Assembly: GCF_007671675.1 (NCBI RefSeq)
Contig: NZ_VCGW01000007.1
Location: 1-64,000 of the forward strand
From: Marinobacter maritimus
GTDB taxonomy: Bacteria > Pseudomonadota > Gammaproteobacteria > Pseudomonadales > Oleiphilaceae
DNA: 64,000 bases
Reading direction: 5' to 3'
Shown piece by piece: positions 52,007-59,426 of this stretch. Positions within the stretch are counted from its first letter, which is position 1; each line of letters opens with the position of its first letter. The translations under genes were made by a program, and so were the position numbers. The notes beneath the pieces are model-generated. The model saw only the letters and a program-made list of their open reading frames with translations. It searched no databases and was not told where the DNA came from.

Positions 52007-54238
52007 ATGACCGCTGCGATTCCCGGGACTTACCGGGAATCGCCTGAGAACCTGGAGTTGAACTTGTCCAAATCTGTCTTTTTTGTAACCTGCCCAAAGG
52101 GTGTTGAATACCTTCTGGCGGACGAGCTCAGTACGCTTGGTCTCGGGCTGGTGAGAAACGCACCAGCGGGCGCTTGGGTAGAAGGCCCGCTGGAAGCCGG
52201 TTATCGGGCCTGCCTTTGGTCGCGCTTGGCAAACCGAGTGATTCTTCACATTGATGAGGTGGCGGCTACGAGTGCCGATGAGCTTTACGACGGTGTCGTT
52301 CACCTCGACTGGCAGAAGCACATCCCCGTTGATGGCAGTTTTCGCGTTAATTTTATTGGCGAGAATGAGGCTATTCGCAACACTCAGTTTGGGGCCCAAA
52401 GAGTAAAAGACGGCATTGTGGACCGTTTCACTATGAGCGGCGGAAAGCGCCCGGCGGTAGAAGCGAAAATGCCGGATGTAACCGTGTCTGCCCGACTGCA
52501 TCGTGGCAAGCTTGCATTGGGTATCGATATCAGCGGCCACAGCTTGCATCAGCGTGGCTATCGCACAGAACAGGGGCTGGCGCCTTTAAAGGAAAATCTC
52601 GCAGCGGCCTTGCTGATACGTGCTGGCTGGCCTGAAATTGCGGCTGCCGGGGGCGATTTTGCAGACCCTATGTGTGGCTCAGGTACTCTGGTGATTGAAG
52701 CTGCCATGATGGCGCTGGATATCGCGCCGGGCCGTCGTCAGGAGCGCTTTGGCTTTGAAAAATGGCTTGGGCACCAGCCTGAAGCCTGGTTACGCTTGCG
52801 CCAGGAAGCAGAAAAGCGTGCCTATGAAGGTAAACAGGGCCGGGTACCCAGGTTCACGGGTTTTGATCATGATAGCCGGGTTATTTCTACCGCCCGCAAT
52901 AACGCCCAGCGAGCGGGTCTGGAGAGCTTGATTGATTTCCAGGCTCAACCGATAGAAGAGCTCTCATTGGGAGACGACCGGGCTGAAACCGGTCTTGTTC
53001 TGGTAAATCCGCCATACGGCGAACGCCTGAGCGACAGAAAAGCCCTTGCAGGTTTGTACGAATCCCTTGGCGATGCTGTGAAAAAGGCTGCGCCAGGTTG
53101 GCGCCTTGGCGTGTTTACCGGTGCCCCGGAGTTCGGCAAATCCATTGGCTTGCGCAGCTTTAAGCAGTACAAGCTGTTCAATGGCAAACTGCCTGCGCAA
53201 CTTCTGCTGTTTACCATAGACGAAGCCAGTGTGCGCACGCCTCGGGAACCGGCAGCGCCGGGTGAAGTTCTGCCCCGGATTGCGAACGAAGAGCGTGCCG
53301 ATATGCTGCGCAACCGGCTGAAGAAAAACATGAAGACGATAGGTCAATGGGCGCGTAAGCAGCAAATAAGCTGCTACCGTTTGTACGATGCAGACATGCC
53401 GGAGTACGCGTTGGCGATCGATATCTATGAGGGCAGGGTCCACGTGCAGGAATACGTCGCGCCCAAATCGATTGATGAGCGCTCCGCACGGGACCGCCTG
53501 GCTGAAGCTCTGGCGGTTATTCCAGAGGCTCTGGGCATTGAACGGGATCAAATGGTCTGCAAGCAGCGGCAGCGCCAGGCTGGCATCAGTCAGTACGAAA
53601 AACAGGACGTCAGCGGAGAGTTCTTTCAGGTGCAGGAGCACGGCGTCACACTCAAGGTGAACCTGAAAGATTATCTCGATACCGGGTTGTTCCTGGACCA
53701 TCGCCCTGTGCGCCATTGGATCCAGCAGAACGCCCAGGGCAAGCGCTTCCTGAATCTGTTCTGTTACACCGGCGCGGCGACTGTTCATGCGGTCGCCGGC
53801 GGCGCCAGTCGCTCGTTGAGTCTGGATCTGTCAAAAACCTACGTGGGCTGGGCACAGGATAACCTGGCACTTAACCGGGCAGATCCCCGCAAGCATAAGG
53901 TGGAGCAGCTGGATTGTCTGGCATGGCTGGCAGCGAGGCCAACGCCCGATCAGCTTTATGATCTGATCTTCATGGACCCGCCAACCTTCTCCAACTCGGC
54001 CCGTATGGCTGGCGTTCTGGATGTACAGAAGGACCACGCAAAGTTGATCCGGCAGGCGATGTCGAGGTTGAGTTCAGATGGTTTGCTGATTTTTTCCAAT
54101 AACTTCCGGCGCTTCAAACTGGATGAAGATCTGGCCGCTGAGTTTGAGATTAAGGAAGTGAGTGCCAGCACTCTTGATAAGGATTTTCAGCGCAACGCGC
54201 GGATTCACCGGTGCTGGCACATTCGGCAAAGCGCGTAG
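52007..54238 (+). CDS. rlmKL: Bifunctional 23S rRNA methyltransferase RlmK/RlmL
   Basis: This 743-aa fusion makes m2G2445 (RlmL half) and m7G2069 (RlmK half). An N-terminal THUMP domain (FFVTCPKGVEYLLADEL) precedes the first methyltransferase with DPMCGSGTLVIEAAMMALDI and VLVNPPYGERL. The second (about residue 480 on) has LNLFCYTGAATVHAVAGGA and FMDPPTFSNS. Length and order match E. coli RlmKL, apart from ~20 extra N-terminal residues before the THUMP start, so the true start may be slightly downstream. Confidence 0.96.
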   Translation: MTAAIPGTYRESPENLELNLSKSVFFVTCPKGVEYLLADELSTLGLGLVRNAPAGAWVEGPLEAGYRACLWSRLANRVILHIDEVAATSADELYDGVVHLDWQKHIPVDGSFRVNFIGENEAIRNTQFGAQRVKDGIVDRFTMSGGKRPAVEAKMPDVTVSARLHRGKLALGIDISGHSLHQRGYRTEQGLAPLKENLAAALLIRAGWPEIAAAGGDFADPMCGSGTLVIEAAMMALDIAPGRRQERFGFEKWLGHQPEAWLRLRQEAEKRAYEGKQGRVPRFTGFDHDSRVISTARNNAQRAGLESLIDFQAQPIEELSLGDDRAETGLVLVNPPYGERLSDRKALAGLYESLGDAVKKAAPGWRLGVFTGAPEFGKSIGLRSFKQYKLFNGKLPAQLLLFTIDEASVRTPREPAAPGEVLPRIANEERADMLRNRLKKNMKTIGQWARKQQISCYRLYDADMPEYALAIDIYEGRVHVQEYVAPKSIDERSARDRLAEALAVIPEALGIERDQMVCKQRQRQAGISQYEKQDVSGEFFQVQEHGVTLKVNLKDYLDTGLFLDHRPVRHWIQQNAQGKRFLNLFCYTGAATVHAVAGGASRSLSLDLSKTYVGWAQDNLALNRADPRKHKVEQLDCLAWLAARPTPDQLYDLIFMDPPTFSNSARMAGVLDVQKDHAKLIRQAMSRLSSDGLLIFSNNFRRFKLDEDLAAEFEIKEVSASTLDKDFQRNARIHRCWHIRQSA

Positions 54239-54268
54239 TCTTTTGGTACGGGGCTGCCGCCGTGCGCG

Positions 54269-54877
54269 TCAGAACTCGTATTTGAGTCCGGTGGAAAACT
54301 GAAAGGTATTAATGTCTGTGCTGGTGTCTTTGAACAGTTTTCCACCCTCGAATACAAGATAGGTGTCGCTCAACACTTCAATATCCATACCGACCACATA
54401 GCTCATACCGAAGCTGCTGCCGGGAAAGTCGCCTTCCAGGTCGCGGAACTCGGCGTTCTGCTTTTCGTCTGTATTGGCGATGTCGGCGGTGCCGTGAACA
54501 AAGGAAAACCCGCCTTGCGCATAGACGTTGGCGTAGTCTGTAATGGGGTAATGCAGGCCGATGTACCAGCTGGCAAAGTAATCGACAGAGAGGGTCAGGT
54601 CGCTTCCTGATACCTCTGCATCCCTGAAACCTCCTCCTGCTCGCAGCTCAGCGTGAAATAAATGGTTGATATGGCTGCCCGCAATCAAGGTTCCACCGCT
54701 TCCGGTGGCAGTCTCATTTGAGAAGGAGCCTATGGTCCGGTGGTTGAACGCCGTTACCAGCAGGCCTGCATAGTGTCTGTCTTCCCGGGGCGTTTCCTGG
54801 GCCTGGGCGGCTTGGGCACAGAGTAGGCAAGCCGGCACCAGTGTAAGTATCTGGTACGTTCGCACGACCTTGTTCAT
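54269..54877 (-). CDS. Outer-membrane beta-barrel protein
   Basis: This 202-aa protein has a Sec signal peptide (TYQILTLVPACLLCAQAAQA, cleavage after AQA) and alternating hydrophobic/polar strands (HYAGLLVTAF, HLFHAELRAGGGF, SVDYFASWYIGLHYPI, NVYAQGGFSFVHG). It ends in KYEF, with the terminal Phe typical of outer-membrane barrels assembled by BAM. The size suggests an eight-stranded OmpA/OmpW-like barrel without a periplasmic domain. Function unknown. It lies alone between rlmKL and the next gene. Confidence 0.82.
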   Translation of the reverse strand: MNKVVRTYQILTLVPACLLCAQAAQAQETPREDRHYAGLLVTAFNHRTIGSFSNETATGSGGTLIAGSHINHLFHAELRAGGGFRDAEVSGSDLTLSVDYFASWYIGLHYPITDYANVYAQGGFSFVHGTADIANTDEKQNAEFRDLEGDFPGSSFGMSYVVGMDIEVLSDTYLVFEGGKLFKDTSTDINTFQFSTGLKYEF

Positions 54878-54983
54878 TGTTATCGGGCATCCTGACGTGA
54901 GCGGTTACGGGCTGAGTTTGCCTTGTGTAACCGTTTGTTACGTCGACCCGTGTCACACTTCCTGTGTCGCTTCGGCAGAAGCG

Positions 54984-55469
54984 TCAGTTATCGTCAAAGA
55001 GGCCCTCTTCCTGCGCCATCAAAAGCAGGGCGTATACACCGTTTTCCGGTAGCTGTGGCTCGAGGCCTGCCTCGAACAGAAGCTGACGGCGACGGTCTTC
55101 CAGGGCATCGCTGCTCATGTTGGTGATCAGGTCGGTAATCGGGGCGATTTCAAACGGTGCATCTTGCTCCAGAACGCTGAAAATCATATCCACCAGGATC
55201 TCATCTGGGTCCAGCCCATCAACGTAGACCGTCTGGTCGGGCAGATCCTGGTGCAGCTCATGGACGAGCTCGATCAATGGAACGCCTTGTTCTTCAAGGT
55301 AAAGCAGGTCCAGATCGCCAAGATCGCCGTCTTCAGGCAGCCATTCATCCGCCGGGGCAATCACTACGTTTTTCATCTGGCCATCTTCCAGCGACCAGGC
55401 CATGGCAATCGGGAACAGGGCGTCGTCGGTCTGGCAGTATTCAATGTCGAGAAATTTGGGTGCAGGCAT
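54984..55469 (-). CDS. Acidic protein with a possible DEDD-exonuclease-like fold, function unknown
   Basis: This 161-aa, very acidic protein has no signal peptide. It opens with APKFLDIEYCQTDDALFPIA, which looks like the first strand of RNase H-fold exonucleases (FxDxE). YVDGLDPDEILVDMIF and DALEDRRRQLLFEAG could stand for the later motifs, but the usual catalytic HxxxxD is not evident, so it may be inactive or a chance likeness. GGAG precedes the start. It is divergent from the M18 aminopeptidase gene. I do not recognise a named family. Confidence 0.6.
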   Translation of the reverse strand: MPAPKFLDIEYCQTDDALFPIAMAWSLEDGQMKNVVIAPADEWLPEDGDLGDLDLLYLEEQGVPLIELVHELHQDLPDQTVYVDGLDPDEILVDMIFSVLEQDAPFEIAPITDLITNMSSDALEDRRRQLLFEAGLEPQLPENGVYALLLMAQEEGLFDDN

Positions 55470-55605
55470 GTCGGGCTCCGTTCGATGAGGGGGGCAAGTA
55501 AGCTCAGGATTCGTGGTGCGGGCGAGTAATGTCTTTTGACCCGGTATGAGGTATCAAGGCTTCGTGCCATACTATTGCGATAATTATCATTCTATCAGGG
55601 ACACC

Positions 55606-56895
55606 ATGGAACGCGCTGAATTCAACACAGGTTTACTGAAGTTTCTGAACGCATCACCGACGCCTTGGCATGCTGTGGCGACCATGAAAAGTCAGCTCGA
55701 TGCGGCCGGCTTCGAAGAGCTGGATGAAAAGGACGACTGGTCTGTTGACCGGAATCGCAGTTATTACGTCATTCGCAACGGTTCCTCAATCGTGGCATTT
55801 CGTACCGGCGCCCGAGACGCTTCCGCATCCGGTATCCGCATGGTAGGTGCTCACACCGATAGCCCGTGTCTGAAAGTAAAACCTAACCCGGAGCTGCGCC
55901 GCAAAGGCTTCTTCCAGCTCGGTGTTGAGGTTTACGGCGGTGTTCTGATGAATCCCTGGTTTGATCGGGATCTCTCGCTGGCGGGAAGGGTGACCTTTCT
56001 TGACGGCCATAACAAGGTCAGTGACACACTGGTTGATTTCCGCAAACCTGTAGCCTTCATTCCCAGCCTCGCGATCCATCTGGACAGGGAAGCCAACAGC
56101 AGTCGCACAGTGAATCCCCAGACAGATCTTCCTCCTGTACTGATGCAGGTTCCGGAAGACGACGCCACCAGTTTCAATGAGCTTCTGGCTCAGCAGATTG
56201 CCCGTGAATCCGGCGCCAAAGTTCACAAGATCCTCGGCTATGAGTTGAGTTTCTACGATGCCCAGGCTGCATCGGTTGTCGGGTTGCGTGATAACTTCAT
56301 CGCCTCCGCCCGGTTGGACAACCTGCTGAGCTGTTACATTGGCCTGCAGGCTTTGCTGAATGCCTCCGGCGATGAAGCGGCGCTGTTGGTCTGCAACGAC
56401 CATGAAGAAGTGGGTAGCATGTCCTCCGAAGGCGCACAGGGGCCATTTCTGACAGCGGTTCTGGATCGCTGGTGTGGCGCAGGCAAGGCCAGGTCCATTG
56501 CCCGTTCCATGATGATCTCGGCAGACAATGCCCACGGCGTGCACCCGAACTATATGGACAAGCACGATGAAAATCATGGCCCCATCCTGAATAAAGGCCC
56601 GGTCATCAAGGTGAACCATAACCAGCGCTATGCAACCAACAGCCGTTCAGCCGCTGTTTACCGGCATATCAGTGACGAGCTGGGATTGCCACACCAAACG
56701 TTTGTGGTGCGCAGCGATATGGGTTGCGGCAGCACAATTGGACCGGTGACGGCAGCAAATCTGGGTGTGACAACACTGGATATTGGCGTACCCCAGTTCG
56801 GCATGCATTCTATTCGCGAACTGATTGGTACTGAGGATGGCTTCACGATGTTCCGCGTGTTGGCAGAATTCATGCAGCGTGAGCAGGTGCTTTGA
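55606..56895 (+). CDS. apeB: M18-family aminopeptidase
   Basis: This 429-aa cocatalytic zinc aminopeptidase probably removes N-terminal acidic or other residues from peptides in the cytoplasm. Metal-site motifs are GAHTDSPCLKVKPNPE, NDHEEVGSMSSEGAQGPF and PQFGMHSIREL; SADNAHGVHPNY completes the signature. The ATG at 55606 has AGGGA upstream and gives the usual family length; the frame is open from 55546. Its stop lies 5 nt from the 3' end of a convergent tRNA-Asn gene. Confidence 0.94.
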   Translation: MERAEFNTGLLKFLNASPTPWHAVATMKSQLDAAGFEELDEKDDWSVDRNRSYYVIRNGSSIVAFRTGARDASASGIRMVGAHTDSPCLKVKPNPELRRKGFFQLGVEVYGGVLMNPWFDRDLSLAGRVTFLDGHNKVSDTLVDFRKPVAFIPSLAIHLDREANSSRTVNPQTDLPPVLMQVPEDDATSFNELLAQQIARESGAKVHKILGYELSFYDAQAASVVGLRDNFIASARLDNLLSCYIGLQALLNASGDEAALLVCNDHEEVGSMSSEGAQGPFLTAVLDRWCGAGKARSIARSMMISADNAHGVHPNYMDKHDENHGPILNKGPVIKVNHNQRYATNSRSAAVYRHISDELGLPHQTFVVRSDMGCGSTIGPVTAANLGVTTLDIGVPQFGMHSIRELIGTEDGFTMFRVLAEFMQREQVL

Positions 56896-56900
56896 CTAAA

Positions 56901-56976
56901 TGGCTCCCCGAGCTGGGCTCGAACCAGCGACAAACGGATTAACAGTCCGTTGCTCTACCAACTGAGCTATCGGGGA
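56901..56976 (-). tRNA. tRNA-Asn (GTT), copy 2
   Basis: This 76-nt gene is identical to the tRNA-Asn at 42330-42405, in the same orientation and also with encoded CCA. Unlike copy 1 it has no terminator hairpin: its 3' end faces the apeB stop only 5 nt away, so read-through would run antisense into apeB. Its promoter must overlap the 73-nt gap before the YheT-type gene. Confidence 0.97.
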
Positions 56977-57049
56977 ACAGCGTCAAGTCGGGCGGCATAG
57001 TAAGCGCTTTGCATTAGCTGGTCAACCCCCTGATATAAAAGGTCAAATT

Positions 57050-58015
57050 TTGTACTCCAGTATGGCTCATCAATATCGTCCGCCTCCTTGGCTGCGCAGT
57101 GGTCACGTTCAGTCTGTATGGCCGGTACTGTTTCGCAAGGTTCAAGTGGCGGATCCAGTAACAGAAGTGCTTCCGACAGCCGACAACGATGAGCTGCATC
57201 TGGACTGGCATCGCCAGGGCAGCAGTCGGCTGGCCATCGTTTCACACGGTTTGGAAGGTCATAGCCGACGACCCTACGTACTGGGGCTGACAAAAGCATT
57301 GTTGGCACAGGGTTGGGATGTTTTGGCGTGGAATTTCCGCTCCTGTGGAGGTGTTATGAACCTGCAACCGAGGTTTTATCACAGCGGCGCCACCGAAGAT
57401 CTGCGCCAGGTTGTTGACCATGGCCTGGAACAGGGTTACCAGACAGTGTTCCTCTCGGGTTTCAGCATGGGGGGGAATCTTACACTTCTGTATCTTGGTG
57501 AACAGGGTGAGCGCGTTGACAGCCGAATCTGCGGGGCGGTGGCTTATTCGGTGCCCTGCGATCTTGCGGGCAGTGCCGATATGCTGGCTTTGCGCAGCCG
57601 AAAGATCTACATGCAGCGCTTTTTGAAGGATCTTCGTGTAAAAATGGACGAAAAAGCACGGAAGTTTCCCGGTCTTATTGATGTTTCCGGTTTCGATTCC
57701 ATTCAGAGTTTTCACGAGTTTGATGACCGCTACACAGCTCCGCTGCACGGATTTGCAGACGCCACTGAATACTGGGCCCAGTGTTCCGCATTGAGCAGGC
57801 TGAAAGATGTAAGGGTACCTGCGCTGATGGTTAATGCAGCCGATGATCCGTTTTTGTCCGCAAAGTGCTTCCCCGAGTCACCCACTGTGCTTGGGGCACA
57901 CGTGCGCCTCGATGCACCGAAATGGGGAGGCCATGTCGGATTTGTGGAGCATGGCCGTGGCGGGTATTACTGGTCTGAGCGCCGGGCCCTCGCGTTCCTG
58001 CAGGGCGTGGTGTGA
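57050..58015 (+). CDS. YheT-family alpha/beta hydrolase
   Basis: This ~320-aa esterase-like enzyme has the family opening PPWLRSGHVQSVWPVLF, the oxyanion region SHGLEGHSRRPYV, nucleophile elbow SGFSMGGN, and acid/base residues in VNAADDPFLS and WGGHVGFVEH. The physiological substrate is unknown; YheT relatives hydrolyse short esters. TTG 57050 has AAAGG 7 nt upstream, while ATG 57062 in the same frame has no ribosome site, so either start is possible. It is convergent with tesA. Confidence 0.9.
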   Translation: MYSSMAHQYRPPPWLRSGHVQSVWPVLFRKVQVADPVTEVLPTADNDELHLDWHRQGSSRLAIVSHGLEGHSRRPYVLGLTKALLAQGWDVLAWNFRSCGGVMNLQPRFYHSGATEDLRQVVDHGLEQGYQTVFLSGFSMGGNLTLLYLGEQGERVDSRICGAVAYSVPCDLAGSADMLALRSRKIYMQRFLKDLRVKMDEKARKFPGLIDVSGFDSIQSFHEFDDRYTAPLHGFADATEYWAQCSALSRLKDVRVPALMVNAADDPFLSAKCFPESPTVLGAHVRLDAPKWGGHVGFVEHGRGGYYWSERRALAFLQGVV

Positions 58016-58018
58016 TGT

Positions 58019-58648
58019 TTATTCAAGGAGTGGTTTGAGTACCGGCCATACATTCTCAAGCAGCCTGGGTTGAGCCTCGGCCGTAGGATGAATGCCGTCA
58101 CCCTGCATCAGGTTTGCTTTGTCGTAGATCCCGTCCAGAAAGAAGGGAACCAGAGCGGTGTTGTAGTTGTCTGAAAGCGTTGGAAAGATGTCGGCAAACA
58201 ACTGTGTATAACGTTGGCCGTAGTTCGGGGGTATCTGCATACCAACCAGAATGGCGCGGGCGCCTGAGCTCTGAACGCTCTCAACCATTGACGCGAGGTT
58301 GGATTTGATGACGCCGGGGGGAAAGCCGCGAAGGCCGTCGTTACCACCCAGCTCGATAATAACCACGGAGGGATTATTCTTCTCAAGTAACTCAGGCAAT
58401 CGGCGAACACCGCCGTCTGTGGTTTCGCCGCTGATGCTGGCATTCACCACGTTCCAGTTTTCAAGGCCGTTGCCTTGCAAGCGTTCACGCAAGAGTTGCA
58501 CCCAGGCTGTTTCTGACGGTACGCCGTAAGCGGCACTGAGGCTGTCACCGACAACCAGAAGCGTTTGCTGGCTAGCCATCACTGGCATGGCAATGAACGC
58601 CACCAGAAGAAAGGCAATTGATCTGAAATACAGCAGTGCTCTATGCAT
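58019..58648 (-). CDS. tesA: Periplasmic thioesterase/lysophospholipase L1 (TesA, SGNH hydrolase)
   Basis: This 209-aa enzyme has a signal peptide (YFRSIAFLLVAFIAMPVMAS) and the four SGNH blocks: VVGDSLSAAYGV (Ser), SGETTDGG (Gly), LGGNDGLRG (Asn) and DGIHPTAEAQ (Asp/His). It hydrolyses acyl thioesters, esters and lysophospholipids in the periplasm. The ATG at 58648 starts the signal peptide; the longer frame to 58921 overlaps ybbA antisense and is not real. tesA faces ybbA-ybbP across 58 nt, as in E. coli. Confidence 0.95.
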   Translation of the reverse strand: MHRALLYFRSIAFLLVAFIAMPVMASQQTLLVVGDSLSAAYGVPSETAWVQLLRERLQGNGLENWNVVNASISGETTDGGVRRLPELLEKNNPSVVIIELGGNDGLRGFPPGVIKSNLASMVESVQSSGARAILVGMQIPPNYGQRYTQLFADIFPTLSDNYNTALVPFFLDGIYDKANLMQGDGIHPTAEAQPRLLENVWPVLKPLLE

Positions 58649-58706
58649 AAACAATCCGTATACCTTGATAAATGAACGTGCTTTTTCCGGGAGCCCCGTA
58701 AACAAA

Positions 58707-59426
58707 ATGCAGACTATAAACCCTGATAGCCAGCGCCCGATGCTGCGCGTTGAAAACCTGACCCACCGCGTCAGCCTTGAAACCGATACGTTGACGATCT
58801 TGAAGGGGGTCAGTCTTGAAATCAATCGGGGAGAATCCGTAGCCATTGTCGGCCGCTCTGGTTCTGGCAAGACTACCTTGCTTGGGTTGCTCGCCGGCCT
58901 TGATACCCCCACCGAAGGCAATGTTGAGCTGGACGGCGCCGTTATCAGTCAACTGAGCGAAGATGAACGGGCCCAGCTGCGTGCTCACAGAGTCGGGTTT
59001 GTGTTCCAGTCATTCCAGTTGCTACCGGCCCTGACGGCTCTGGAAAATGTGATGCTGCCGTTGGAACTGGCGGGCATGGAAGCACCAGAAAAGCGCGCCC
59101 GCGAACTGCTGGAGCGGGTAGGCCTTGGTGAGCGACTTGTCCACACGCCACGACAGCTTTCGGGCGGCGAGCAGCAGCGGGTTGCCATTGCCCGGGCGTT
59201 TGCTTCCGACCCCGCCATTCTGTTTGCCGATGAGCCTACCGGCAACCTGGATAACCGCACAGGCCAGGAAATTTCGGATTTGCTCATGGCCCTGAACCAG
59301 GAGCAAGGCACTACGCTGGTGATGGTAACCCACGATGAACAGCTGGCCGCACGTTGCGCCCGACAGTTCCATATTGAAGCGGGCGAGCTGACCGAACCGG
59401 TTAACGAAAGGGAGCTCGCTGACTGA
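58707..59426 (+). CDS. ybbA: ABC transporter ATP-binding protein (YbbA, LolD-like)
   Basis: This 239-aa MacB/LolD-type ATPase has Walker A VGRSGSGKTTLLGLL, Q-loop FVFQSFQLLPALTALENVML, signature LSGGEQQRVAIARAF, Walker B ILFADEPTGNLD and switch His in VTHDEQLA. Its stop and the ybbP start overlap by one base (TGATG). The type VII-like transporter probably does mechanical work or lipid/lipoprotein extraction in the periplasm rather than transport across the membrane; the substrate is unknown. The start at 58707 is favoured; ATG 58740 is an alternative. Confidence 0.92.
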   Translation: MQTINPDSQRPMLRVENLTHRVSLETDTLTILKGVSLEINRGESVAIVGRSGSGKTTLLGLLAGLDTPTEGNVELDGAVISQLSEDERAQLRAHRVGFVFQSFQLLPALTALENVMLPLELAGMEAPEKRARELLERVGLGERLVHTPRQLSGGEQQRVAIARAFASDPAILFADEPTGNLDNRTGQEISDLLMALNQEQGTTLVMVTHDEQLAARCARQFHIEAGELTEPVNERELAD

